From NCBI GenBank assembly GCA_029203145.1, contig CP119309.1, positions 2,257,001 through 2,321,000 of the forward strand: a stretch of 64,000 bases of DNA, in the 5' to 3' direction. Source of the DNA: Candidatus Brevundimonas phytovorans. Lineage in GTDB: Bacteria > Pseudomonadota > Alphaproteobacteria > Caulobacterales > Caulobacteraceae. Below the pieces are notes generated by a model. It worked only from the letters and a program-made list of their open reading frames with translations, was not told the origin of the DNA and did not search any database. This document shows positions 6,714 through 18,562 of this stretch, in pieces (position 1 is the first letter of the stretch; each line of letters begins with the position of its first letter). Made by a program: the position numbers and the translations under genes.

Positions 6714-9134
6714 TCAGCTCGCCAGCGCCGCCCGATCGCCGCCCGCCAGCCAATGGGCCAGGGCCCCCGCCAGCTCGGGAATCTGGATCGGCTTGGCCAG
6801 ATGCCCGTCCATGCCGCAGTCCAGGCAGCGCGCCACCTGATCCGCCTGCACATTGGCCGTCAGGGCCAGGATGGGCGTGCGCCGCCCCGTCCCCGTCTGC
6901 ATCCGCCGGATTTCCCGCGTCGCCGTCAGCCCGTCCATGACCGGCATGTGCACGTCCATCAGCACCAGGTCATAGGCGCCCGTCTGCATGGCCTGCACCG
7001 CCTCGGCCCCGTCGCAGACGGTGTCGATCTCCAGCCCCAGTCCGCGCAGGATGGCGCTGACCAGCTCCCGGTTCCCCGGCGCGTCGTCGGCCATCAGGAT
7101 GCGTCCTCCGGCCATGCCGCCCGGCGCCGGCATGGCGTCGTCGCCGCTGGCCAACCGCCCGACTGCGCCGCCCATCGCCAGGGGCGCTTCGAACCAGAAG
7201 GTCGCCCCCTCGCCCGGCCGGCTGTCCACGCCGATCTCGCCGCCCATGATCTCGATCAGCCGACGCGAAATGGCCAGCCCCAGCCCGGTCCCGCCATAGA
7301 CCCGCGTGGTCGAGGCGTCGGCCTGGGTGAAACGCTCGAACAACTGCTCGATCTTCTCGGCCGGAATGCCGATGCCGGTGTCCGTCACCGCCACCCGCAG
7401 CCGCCAGCGGCCCTCGGCGTCCGGCGCCCCGCCGACCCGCAGCGTCACCCCGCCCTTGCCGGTGAACTTCACCGCATTGGACAGGAAGTTCAGCATGACC
7501 TGGCGCAGCCGCCCGGCGTCCCCGGTCAGGACTTCGGGCATGGCCGCGTCGACCTCGACCTTCAGGCTCAGCCCCTTGGCCACGCACTGCCCCTCGACGA
7601 TGGCCGCGGCCCCCTCGACCAGGGCCGCGACCGGGAAGGGCTCGGGGTCCATCTCGATCGCGTTCGCTTCCAGCTTGGAATAGTCGAGAATGTCGTTGAT
7701 GACCCCCAACAGGGCCTCGGACGCCGTGGCGATGCGCTCGACATAGGTCCGCTCCTCGGCCGGCAAGGCCTCCGAGGTCTGCAACAGGCCCGAAAAGCCG
7801 ATCACGCTGGTCAGCGGGGTGCGCAGCTCGTGGCTCATGTTGGCCAGGAATTCGCTCTTGGCCTGGGCGGCCTTCTCGGCCCGCTCCTTGGCCTCGATGA
7901 CCTCGTCCTCCAGCAGCTTGCGCTGGGTCATGTCGCGGATGACCACCACCACGTCGTCGACCTGGCCGTGCTCGTCGGTCAGCGCCTTGAAGGCGGACTC
8001 CACCCAGACCGTATGGCCCTGACGGTGCACCGCCCGGTGCTCCAGCCGCGTCGGCCGGCCCGTCCTGACCGCCGCGCTGATCGCGTCCAGCACCTGCTGC
8101 CGGTCCTCGGGGTGGACATAGTCGGTCGACTGGCCGCTCATGTCCTCAAAGGTCCAGCCCAGCAGTTGCTGGATGGCCGGCGAGATATACTTGCTCGACC
8201 CGTCCATCTTGACGCGGGTGATGACGTCGCCGGTGTTTTCGGCCAGCAGGCGATAGCGCCGCTCATTGGTCTGGGCCGCCCGCAACAGCCGCTCGCGTTC
8301 GGTCACGTCCTGCAAGACGCCGAACAGGGCGATGACGCGGCCCGTGGCGTCCTTTTCGGCGGCGCCCTCGGCGGCGACCACCCGTTCCAGGCCGTCCTTG
8401 CCCAGCAGCCGCAGCTTGAAGCTGTAGCCGTCCCCGGCGCTCAGCGCCCGCGCGACCAGCCGCTGGATCTCGTTGCGGTCGTCGGCGTGATAATGGCCGA
8501 ACACGTCGTCCAGAGTGGGTGCAAAGGCCCCCGGCTCGACCCCGTGAATGCGATAGATTTCGTCAGACCAGGTCACTTCGCTCGTGGCCAGTTCATAGCG
8601 CCAGCGCCCGACCCCCACCATGTCCTCGGCCAGCCGCAGCGTCTCCAGACGCGCCGCTTCCTGCCGCACGGCCTCGGCGTGTTTCAACAGGTCGCCGGCC
8701 AGGCCCGCCAGCTCGCGGATCAGCCTCAGCTGCGCCTCGTCCGGGGCGGGGCGGGGCTTGACGTCCAGCACCCCGATGGCGCCCACCGGCTGTCCGTCCG
8801 CCGCGCAAACGGTCGCCCCGACGAAGAAGCGGACTCCCGGCGCGCCGATCACCATCGGGTGGTCGCAGGTCGCAGACGTAGCCAGGGTGTCCTCGATCAC
8901 CAGCACCGCGTCCGGCCCCATCTCGGCCAGAACATGGCTGACGCTCTGGAGGCGCGGCACGCTGACCTCGTCCAGACCCACGCCAGACCGGAACACGGCC
9001 CGGTCCTCGTCCAGCACTGTGATCATGGCGTGCGGCGCGTTGAACGCGGCGCAGGCGATGGCGGCCAGCCGGTCGAACGCATCGCGTTCCGCCCTGTCCT
9101 TGTCTCCTGCTCGCGCCGCCACGATCCCCATCAC
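6714..9134 (-). CDS. Hybrid sensor histidine kinase (GAF-PAS-PAS-HisKA-HATPase-REC)
   Basis: An 806-residue soluble hybrid kinase; no membrane segment is visible. Domain order is a GAF-like domain (about 20-165), PAS (about 180-290), PAS/PAC (about 295-410), a short coiled coil, HisKA with S-H-E-L-R-T-P (His435), HATPase_c with N-F-L-S-N-A-V-K-F-T and G-T-G-L-G-L-A, then a C-terminal receiver with Asp727 in L-M-D-V-H-M-P-V-M-D-G. It would autophosphorylate His435 and pass phosphate to Asp727, but no partner phosphotransferase or response regulator is adjacent. The signal is unknown; the GAF and PAS domains suggest a cytoplasmic cue. Confidence 0.93.
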   Translation of the reverse strand: MMGIVAARAGDKDRAERDAFDRLAAIACAAFNAPHAMITVLDEDRAVFRSGVGLDEVSVPRLQSVSHVLAEMGPDAVLVIEDTLATSATCDHPMVIGAPGVRFFVGATVCAADGQPVGAIGVLDVKPRPAPDEAQLRLIRELAGLAGDLLKHAEAVRQEAARLETLRLAEDMVGVGRWRYELATSEVTWSDEIYRIHGVEPGAFAPTLDDVFGHYHADDRNEIQRLVARALSAGDGYSFKLRLLGKDGLERVVAAEGAAEKDATGRVIALFGVLQDVTERERLLRAAQTNERRYRLLAENTGDVITRVKMDGSSKYISPAIQQLLGWTFEDMSGQSTDYVHPEDRQQVLDAISAAVRTGRPTRLEHRAVHRQGHTVWVESAFKALTDEHGQVDDVVVVIRDMTQRKLLEDEVIEAKERAEKAAQAKSEFLANMSHELRTPLTSVIGFSGLLQTSEALPAEERTYVERIATASEALLGVINDILDYSKLEANAIEMDPEPFPVAALVEGAAAIVEGQCVAKGLSLKVEVDAAMPEVLTGDAGRLRQVMLNFLSNAVKFTGKGGVTLRVGGAPDAEGRWRLRVAVTDTGIGIPAEKIEQLFERFTQADASTTRVYGGTGLGLAISRRLIEIMGGEIGVDSRPGEGATFWFEAPLAMGGAVGRLASGDDAMPAPGGMAGGRILMADDAPGNRELVSAILRGLGLEIDTVCDGAEAVQAMQTGAYDLVLMDVHMPVMDGLTATREIRRMQTGTGRRTPILALTANVQADQVARCLDCGMDGHLAKPIQIPELAGALAHWLAGGDRAALAS

Positions 9135-9158
9135 TCTCCCCTAACCCCGCTCGGCAAA

Positions 9159-9629
9159 TTATTCGTTAGCGTCCCCGCCGCGCTCCAGCATCCACTCGGG
9201 CGCCTCGAAATCCAGGGCGTCCTCCTCGGTCGCCAGAGCCGCCTCGGAAATCGTCTGCCGACGGATCGAAACTCCCGCCGTATGCACCGTTTCCGGATCG
9301 CCCGAGATCAGCGGATGCCACCAGGCCAGACCGCGCCCCTCATGCACCCGGCGATAGCCGCACGACGGCGGCAGCCAGCGCAGCCCCGCGATCTTGCCGG
9401 GCGTCAGCTTGATACAGTCCGGCACATGCGCCTGCCGGTTGGCGTAGTCCGAACAGGTGCACTTGTCCGGGTCGAACAGCTTGCAGTGCACCCGCGTCGG
9501 CACGATCTCGCCGGTGTTCTCGTCCTCGAAGCGAATGACGCAGCACAGGCCGCACCCGTCGCACAGGCTCTCCCACTCGGTCGCCGACATCTCGGTCAGC
9601 GCTTTGGTTTCCCAGAAGGGACGTTCCAT
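9159..9629 (-). CDS. YcgN/UPF0260 cysteine-cluster protein
   Basis: A 156-residue cytoplasmic protein of the YcgN/YkgJ cysteine-cluster family, thought to bind zinc or an iron-sulfur centre. Cysteines lie in L-C-D-G-C-G-L-C-C near residue 25 and in C-K-L-F-D-P-D-K-C-T-C and V-P-D-C further on, the usual spacing. The family W-W-H-P-L-I-S-G-D-P-E motif is present near residue 105. Length is normal. It ends 25 bases from the kinase start and is followed upstream by a repeat arm, so it is probably transcribed alone. Confidence 0.88.
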   Translation of the reverse strand: MERPFWETKALTEMSATEWESLCDGCGLCCVIRFEDENTGEIVPTRVHCKLFDPDKCTCSDYANRQAHVPDCIKLTPGKIAGLRWLPPSCGYRRVHEGRGLAWWHPLISGDPETVHTAGVSIRRQTISEAALATEEDALDFEAPEWMLERGGDANE

Positions 9630-9633
9630 TCAC

Positions 9634-9689
9634 TCCTCCCCTGCGTCGCGGGGGAGGGGGACCATGCGCAGCATGGTGGAGGGGGCGGA
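9634..9689. repeat. Single repeat arm left of the DUF559 gene
   Basis: One complete left arm: an outer hairpin (CCTCCCC...GGGGGAGG), then GGGACC, an inner hairpin ATGCGCAGCAT and the GGTGGAGGGGGCGG core. There is no matching right arm. From GGGGGAGGGGG to the core it is identical, in direct orientation, to the left arm at about 10078-10130 on the other side of the nuclease-fold gene. Confidence 0.85.
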
Positions 9690-9708
9690 ACTGTGCATAC
9701 GCTGAGCC

Positions 9709-10068
9709 ATGAGAGCGCCGCTCCTTACAGAAAAACGCGCCCGGAGTCTGCGTCGTGCGATGACGCCGCCCGAAGCCGCCCTCTGGACGCGCCTGCGTCC
9801 GCGCCGCGACGGCCTGCCGAGCTTCCGCCGCCAGCACCCGATCGGCCCTTATATCCTCGACTTCTACTGCGCCCGCTTGCGCCTGGCGGTCGAAGTCGAC
9901 GGCCTGATCCACGGCACAGGACAAACGCCCGCCCACGATGACCGACGCGACGCCTGGCTGCGCTCACAAGGGATCGAAGTCGTCCGGTACTCTGCGGCCG
10001 ATGTCCTGCGCGATGCAGACGCCGTCGCTCATTCCGTCTGGACCTTGGTTCTGTCCCGCACACGCTAG
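9709..10068 (+). CDS. DUF559 nuclease-fold protein (Vsr-like endonuclease domain)
   Basis: A 119-residue DUF559 protein, a family with the PD-(D/E)XK fold related to very-short-patch repair endonucleases. Family features are R-R-A-M-T-P-P-E-A-A-L-W near residue 15, F-R-R-Q-H-P-I-G-P-Y near 40, and the predicted catalytic acids Asp51 (I-L-D-F-Y-C) and Glu62/Asp64 (V-E-V-D-G). DNA substrate and function are unknown for most members. The gene is bounded on both sides by repeat arms in direct orientation, with the same arm sequence at 9640 and 10085, as if gene and arm had moved or duplicated together. Confidence 0.88.
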   Translation: MRAPLLTEKRARSLRRAMTPPEAALWTRLRPRRDGLPSFRRQHPIGPYILDFYCARLRLAVEVDGLIHGTGQTPAHDDRRDAWLRSQGIEVVRYSAADVLRDADAVAHSVWTLVLSRTR

Positions 10069-10075
10069 CCCCCGA

Positions 10076-10236
10076 TCCTCCCCCGTTCGCGGGGGAGGGG
10101 GACCATGCGCAGCATGGTGGAGGGGGCGGCTACAGACGGGCGTTCAAAGACCATCGCGCTGCGTCCAGCGCTCGCCCCCTCCACCCCGCCGGCTACGCCG
10201 TCGCGGTCCCCCTCCCCCGCTACGCAGGGGAGGATC
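10076..10236. repeat. Inverted-repeat element between DUF559 and SMR genes
   Basis: A complete element: left outer hairpin at 10078-10098, left inner hairpin CCATGCGCAGCATGG, core GGAGGGGGCG, 44-nt spacer, core CGCCCCCTCC, a diverged right inner hairpin, and a right outer hairpin ending near 10234. It sits between convergent genes, a good place for a bidirectional terminator. Confidence 0.88.
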
Positions 10237-10242
10237 GAAGAT

Positions 10243-10581
10243 TCAATGCGTCACGCTCTTTGAAAAGACGTTGATCACCACCACCCCGCCCACGATCATC
10301 ACCAGTCCGATGACGGCCGGCGCATCCAGCTTCTGCTTGAACAGGACCAGGCCGATCAGCGAGATCAGCACTACGCCCAACCCGCTCCAGATGGCGTAGG
10401 CCAGCCCCACCGGCATCTGCTTCAGCGCAATGGTCAGCAGGTAGAAGGCCGCCGCATAGCAAACCGCCAGCCCCGCCGTCGGCCACGGCCGGGTGAACTG
10501 CTGCGACGACTGCAACAGCGTGGTCCCCAGCACCTCCAGACCGATGGCGCCCAGCAGCGCCGCCCAGGTCACGGGGTTCAT
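10243..10581 (-). CDS. Small multidrug resistance (SMR) family transporter
   Basis: A 112-residue protein with four membrane helices, the standard SMR size. These pumps work as antiparallel dimers in the inner membrane and exchange cationic compounds for protons. The essential membrane glutamate is Glu16 (G-L-E-V-L-G), equivalent to EmrE Glu14. A-Y-A-I-W-S-G-L-G-V-V in helix 3 is the family signature. The ATG overlaps the TetR stop by four bases, so regulator and pump are one operon and the TetR protein probably controls it. Whether it belongs to the EmrE or the guanidinium-exporting branch cannot be decided here. Confidence 0.92.
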   Translation of the reverse strand: MNPVTWAALLGAIGLEVLGTTLLQSSQQFTRPWPTAGLAVCYAAAFYLLTIALKQMPVGLAYAIWSGLGVVLISLIGLVLFKQKLDAPAVIGLVMIVGGVVVINVFSKSVTH

Positions 10582-11159
10582 GCCTCGCCCGCCTCCGACA
10601 GCAGGCTCCCCGGCGTCAGCAGCGACAACAGGGCCTTGCGCTGGTCGGGCGACACCTCATGCGTGCCGAACAGGTCGCTCATCCACAAGCCGTCGGCGAT
10701 CAGCCGCAGCATCAGGGCGTCGTCCCTGCCCGCCGGATCAACCGGATCGTCCTCGGCCAGGGCCTGCATCGCGGATCGCCAGCGCTTGATCAGACCGGGC
10801 TCGACGGCGCAGGCCACCAGCGCCGCCCGGCCGATGCTGACGTCGCGCTCCGTCACCGGGTCATTGACCGTCGCCCGCAGATAGGCCCGCGCATTGCGGC
10901 CATAGGGGTTGGGATCGCGCGCCGCCTCATCCAGAACCTGAGCCGTCATCTCACCGGCCAGGTGATCGATCACCCCTTCCAGCAGGGCCAGCTTGGTCGG
11001 AAAGTGATGCAACAAGGCGCCCTTGCTGAACGGCAGACGCGCGACCACCGCGTCCAGCGTCAGCCCCATCGCCCCCTGATCGGCGGCGACCTCGATGGCC
11101 ATGTCGATGATCTCGGCGCGGGTGGTTTCCGGCGCGCGGCGGCGTGTCTGGGCGTCCAT
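10578..11159 (-). CDS. TetR-family repressor of the adjacent SMR pump
   Basis: A 193-residue TetR/AcrR regulator. The N-terminal helix-turn-helix is typical (R-A-E-I-I-D-M-A-I-E-V-A near residue 14, then F-S-K-G-A-L-L-H-H-F-P-T-K near 48). The C-terminal half is the variable ligand-binding domain. It is the first gene of a two-gene operon with the pump. A palindrome (AACCG-GA-CGGTT) lies 15-26 bases upstream of the ATG and is a good candidate autoregulatory operator. The inducer is unknown. Confidence 0.92.
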   Translation of the reverse strand: MDAQTRRRAPETTRAEIIDMAIEVAADQGAMGLTLDAVVARLPFSKGALLHHFPTKLALLEGVIDHLAGEMTAQVLDEAARDPNPYGRNARAYLRATVNDPVTERDVSIGRAALVACAVEPGLIKRWRSAMQALAEDDPVDPAGRDDALMLRLIADGLWMSDLFGTHEVSPDQRKALLSLLTPGSLLSEAGEA

Positions 11160-11173
11160 GGCCGCTACATACC

Positions 11174-11185
11174 AACCGGACGGTT
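11174..11185. promoter_or_regulatory. Candidate TetR operator palindrome
   Basis: AACCG-GA-CGGTT is a perfect five-base inverted repeat in the 120-bp gap between the divergent tetR and hscC genes, 15 bases from the TetR start. TetR-family operators commonly have this form. Binding is inferred from position only. Confidence 0.5.
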
Positions 11186-11279
11186 TCCATCCAATTCAAT
11201 TTCAGCGAACACCGCACTTCGACTTGATGCGCGACGGGCCAGACCGCTAAGACAAGCGCAGCATCAGGCGGGGGCCAGC

Positions 11280-12982
<1,703 letters not shown>

Positions 12983-12986
<4 letters not shown>

Positions 12987-14767
12987 GCGGCTCCATCTGG
13001 CGCGAACTGGCGATCTCCCCTTCCACCGACGAGCGCGAAATTCGGCGCGCCTACGCCCGGCGGCTCAAGATCGTCCATCCCGAGGACGATCCGCAAGGCT
13101 TTCAGGCTCTTCGCGCGGCCTTCGAACAGGCGATGAACCATGCCCGCCACGCCGCCTGGTCGGGGCAGGCCTGGCCCGAAGACGACGCGGTCGAGGGGCT
13201 GGACGCCGCCCCTGCCCCCGTCCAAGGCGGGGCTGACCACACGGCCTCGGTCTCGACCCTGGACCAAACCCCGCAACAGGACCCGGCCCTGGTCGCCGAG
13301 ATCGAGCGCGACCGCGCCGAACGCGCCGAGCACCAGCGCCGCTGCGACGCCCTGTCCGAGGCCCTGCGTCAGCCGACGCCCCATGACGAAGCCATCCTGA
13401 CCGCCCTGGTCGCCGTCTTCCGCTCGCCCGCCCTGGGCGCCCTGGACGTGCACGAGTCGACCGAGCACTGGCTGGGCCAGTTGGCGGGGCAACGCGGCCC
13501 CGGCATCGGCGCCCTGCTGGAGCCGACCATCACCTTCTTCGGCTGGGACCACCGCCCCGTCGGCGACCACTGGAACCCCGGGCTGGGCGCCCTGCAACAC
13601 CGCGAGGACCTCGAGACCATCCGTCGTCTGCGCAACCCGTCAGCCAGCAGCCATGAGGCCTTCACTCTCCTCAGCCAGCCGATGACTTCACAGGCTCGCC
13701 GACAAGCGAGACTGTCTTTCGGCGTCAAGCCCCGGGTCGCCGAGTTGCTGGCCCAGTTGGATCACGACTTCCCCCATCTCCAAGCCTATCTGAACACTGA
13801 GACAATCGCTTGGTGGCGGGACTATCTATCTCGCCCAAGATTCGACAGCGGCGCCCTCTGGACCGTCATCGGCATCCCCCTTCTGTTCGGCTTCCTCGGC
13901 TGGGCCGGCGCAGACCCCAAGGGCCCAAGCTCTACAGGCTTGCTTGCTGGCGCATTCCTTGGCCTGGCCCTGAGCCTAGCCGCCGTACTGATCCTTCACT
14001 ACGTCTTCGTCCTTCCGCGGTGGCGGATTTCAAGACGACAAAGCGCCCTCCCCCTCTGGGCCTCTTCGGGTTGGGCCCCTGCGACAGCAGCCCTGCTGCT
14101 GGCCGCCGCAGCGCCTCCAAACCCATCCGAAAACATCGACCTGATCCTGACCGCTCTCGTCGTGCTGACCGGCCTCGCCCTCGGCGTTTGGGCGCTGATC
14201 GTGACGGATGCTGAACCCTGGAGCCTGCGTCTGCGCTGGTTCTGGACCTGGCCTCCAGTCGTTCTGTCCTTGGCATCGATTTGCGGCGCGGGTGTCGCTG
14301 GACACCTGCCCCTCGTCGCGGCGCTGCTCATCGCCATGCCTATCTTCGGCGTCGGCGGCCTACATCTCACACGACGCTGGCCCGATCGTCTTCCAGCAAG
14401 AGGCCGAGCCGGCCTTCTACTGGCCGGCGTCGCGGGGGCAGGCGCACTTCTCGCCTATTCTTCTCTCCACTTCTGGATGGCCCCCCTTGCCCTCGCCGTG
14501 CTGAGTATCGCGGCGGCGCTCGGCATCATCGCTTCGCCATATCAATCGCCCATGATGGTCGGGATACGCCGATGGGCGACCCCGATTGGCGTCTTCCTGA
14601 CATTCATGAACTTCTTGGAGAGTCCTGACCTGAAAACCTCCGTCTTCGCCTGGGGCGGCGCCTGGATCGGAGGGATTCTGGCGCTGACGACGCTCGGCGA
14701 CCTGCTTCTCGCTCACTGGCCGCAGAAAAAGCGCCAACGCCGCAAGTCCGCCGACCGCTTCGCCTAA
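12983..14767 (+). CDS. Membrane-anchored J-domain cochaperone of HscC
   Basis: A 594-residue protein with an N-terminal J-domain-like region (residues 1-50: W-R-E-L-A-I, then I-R-R-A-Y-A-R-R-L-K). The usual H-P-D signature is H-P-E (32-34), followed by D-D-P-Q-G-F-Q-A-L-R, as in the DjlB/DjlC type that partners HscC in E. coli. Residues about 50-260 are soluble and partly coiled. The rest holds about ten hydrophobic segments ending in a Lys/Arg-rich tail. GTG 12983 overlaps the hscC stop (GTGA). The very hydrophobic C-terminal domain suggests a membrane-located client or signal, but its role is unknown. Confidence 0.83.
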
Positions 14768-14809
14768 CTGCGATGGCGATCGGGCGCGGGGCAGGCTATA
14801 GGCCCCGCC

Positions 14810-16642
<1,833 letters not shown>

Positions 16643-16781
16643 GGCCCCGCGATTAGGCTTGGCCGTGGATGACGGGGTATGCTCCCCTCATCGCGGGCCA
16701 GGCTATCTTGGGCGCCCGCGACTGGAAGAGAGCGGTGACGCACGCCGCACACTCCCGCCTGTTTTGGCTCGGGAGGTATCC

Positions 16782-16979
16782 GTGACCTATTTCTGCCTGA
16801 TCGAATCCGACAGCGCGTCGGCGCTCCATATGGAGGTGCTGGAGGCCCAGTGTCCCCTGGCCGCCCAGGACGAAGCCGCGAGTCTGATGGCCCAGCATCC
16901 GGGCGCCGTCTCGGCCCATGTCTTCACCACCGACACGACCATCGCCACCCTCTACGCCCACGCGCGCAAAGCCGCCTGA
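16782..16979 (+). CDS. Small protein of unknown function
   Basis: A 65-residue protein starting with GTG at 16782 behind a strong GGGAGG ribosome binding site, which decides the start. It begins M-T-Y-F-C-L-I-E and contains repeated Ala/Thr segments (V-F-T-T-D-T-T-I-A-T-L). No signal peptide or membrane segment is visible and no family is recognised. It stands alone between the uup stop and a convergent small gene. Confidence 0.65.
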   Translation: MTYFCLIESDSASALHMEVLEAQCPLAAQDEAASLMAQHPGAVSAHVFTTDTTIATLYAHARKAA

Positions 16980-17057
16980 CTGCGGCGAGGCCGTCTCAGG
17001 GGACGGCTCGGGGCCGTCAAGCGCTGCAAAGCCCCTGACGACCCCGTCTGAACGGCG

Positions 17058-17390
17058 TCAGGCAGGCTCGCCCTCGGCCTCCTCGGCCAGGAAGTCCTCG
17101 GCGGAGACAAAGGCGGCGCCCTCGGCGTCCAGCACCCACATGCCGATGAAGGCCGGGTGCTCGGGGTCCAGGTCTTCCTCCAGGAGGTCGCCGTCATAGA
17201 GGCCGACATTGCTGTAGTCGAAGTCCAGCAGCAGTTGACCGGCCATGCCGATCATCTCCTCGGCCATGCGGCGCGAATAGCCTACGGCTTCGCTCTGGTC
17301 GGCGAAGTCGTCCGTCAGCGTATTGACCTCGGCCGCCTCGCTGCCTTCGGTCGCGCTGGTGGTGACGATTGTGTAAGCGGGCATAGTCAT
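17058..17390 (-). CDS. Acidic conserved-type hypothetical protein
   Basis: A 110-residue strongly acidic protein (C-terminus E-E-A-E-G-E-P-A) with no signal or membrane segment. The start has an AAGAGAG ribosome binding site; an ATG two codons later is an alternative. The middle (E-M-I-G-M-A-G-Q-L-L-L-D-F-D-Y) looks like a folded domain with a helix and strand. I do not recognise the family. It faces the small gene before it and is co-directional with rsgA upstream. Confidence 0.7.
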   Translation of the reverse strand: MTMPAYTIVTTSATEGSEAAEVNTLTDDFADQSEAVGYSRRMAEEMIGMAGQLLLDFDYSNVGLYDGDLLEEDLDPEHPAFIGMWVLDAEGAAFVSAEDFLAEEAEGEPA

Positions 17391-17476
17391 CTCTCTTGGG
17401 GGTGGAACCTCACCCCTAAACGGTTTGCCCGCCGACGCCGCCTGATTTCGGCAAACGATCGGGTGATCGCGGTCGA

Positions 17477-18562
17477 TTAGTCGCGCAGGCCCCGGTCATT
17501 GCGCTTGGTGGCGCGGTAATGCTTCTGCAGCCCCGCCAGGCGGCGGCGCTCGGCGTCCTTGGCCACGCGGTCCGCCTTCTCTTCCGCCGCCGCCAGCTCC
17601 AGCTTCAGCTTCTGGAAATGGGCCCAGCGGTCGGGGTCCAGCGCCCCGCTCTCCAGCGCCGCGCGCACGGCGCAGCCCGGCTCGTTGGCGTGGCTGCAAT
17701 CGCTGAACTTGCAGTCCTGGGGCAGGTTCTCGATGTCGTCGAAGGCGGCGTTGACCCCCTCCTCGGCGTCGATCAGGCCGACTTCGCGGATGCCGGGCGT
17801 GTCCACGATCATGCCGCCGCCGGGCAGACGGATCAGCTCGCGATGGCTGGTGGTGTGGCGTCCCTGGTCGTCCGACTCGCGAATGGCCTGGGTCGCCATC
17901 CGGTCCTCGCTCAGGAAGGCGTTGACCAGGGTGGACTTGCCGACGCCGGACGAGCCGATCAGGACGCAGGTCTCGCCAGGTTTGACCTCGGACAGCAGGG
18001 CCTCCAGCCCCACGCCCTCACGCGCCGAGACCAGCAGCATCGGACAGCCGGTCTCCAGGGCGGCGATCTGGGCGGCCAGGTCGTCGGCCACCGCCTGAGG
18101 GGCGTCGCTGAGGTCGGACTTGGTCAGCACCACCACGGGCCTGGCTCCGCTCTGCCAGGCGGCGGCGAGATAGCGCTGGATCCGACGCGGATTAAGGTCG
18201 GCGTTCATCGAGGTGACGATAAAGGCCACGTCGATGTTGGCGGCGATGATCTGCAGGCCGCGCGTGCTGTGCGCCGCCCGGCGGACAAAGGCGGTGCGGC
18301 GCGGCAGGATGGCGTGGATGGTGGCCGTGCGTTCCTGCGGATTCTGCGACAGCGCCACCCAGTCGCCCACCGCGGGGTGGCCCAGCTCCTTGGCCTCATG
18401 CAGGAGACGACCGGACGCCTTGGCCCGCACCTCGCCCGCATCCGTGACGACCAGATAGCCGTCACGCTGCTGCAGCACGACCCGGCCGGGGGTGTGGCCC
18501 GCACGCGCGTGCGGCGCAAAGGCCGCCGCCAGCAGGTCGGACCATCCATACTGTTCGATCAA
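17477..18562 (-). CDS. rsgA: Ribosome small subunit-dependent GTPase RsgA
   Basis: A 361-residue circularly permuted GTPase that checks late 30S maturation. After an N-terminal OB-fold (about 20-90), the G motifs come in permuted order: G4 T-K-S-D near 150, G1 G-S-S-G-V-G-K-S-T near 205, G3 D-T-P-G-I-R near 255. A zinc knuckle C-K-F-S-D-C-S-H...C follows near 285-300. The start is TTG, since no ATG or GTG in frame gives a proper N-terminus; Y-G-W-S-D is the typical beginning. The C-terminus is Lys/Arg-rich. Confidence 0.95.
   Translation of the reverse strand: MIEQYGWSDLLAAAFAPHARAGHTPGRVVLQQRDGYLVVTDAGEVRAKASGRLLHEAKELGHPAVGDWVALSQNPQERTATIHAILPRRTAFVRRAAHSTRGLQIIAANIDVAFIVTSMNADLNPRRIQRYLAAAWQSGARPVVVLTKSDLSDAPQAVADDLAAQIAALETGCPMLLVSAREGVGLEALLSEVKPGETCVLIGSSGVGKSTLVNAFLSEDRMATQAIRESDDQGRHTTSHRELIRLPGGGMIVDTPGIREVGLIDAEEGVNAAFDDIENLPQDCKFSDCSHANEPGCAVRAALESGALDPDRWAHFQKLKLELAAAEEKADRVAKDAERRRLAGLQKHYRATKRNDRGLRD

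Noticed and set aside
9709..10068. DUF559 gene as part of the GTA cluster
   Set aside because: It is on the other strand, 3 kb upstream of the first GTA gene and separated by the kinase and YcgN genes.
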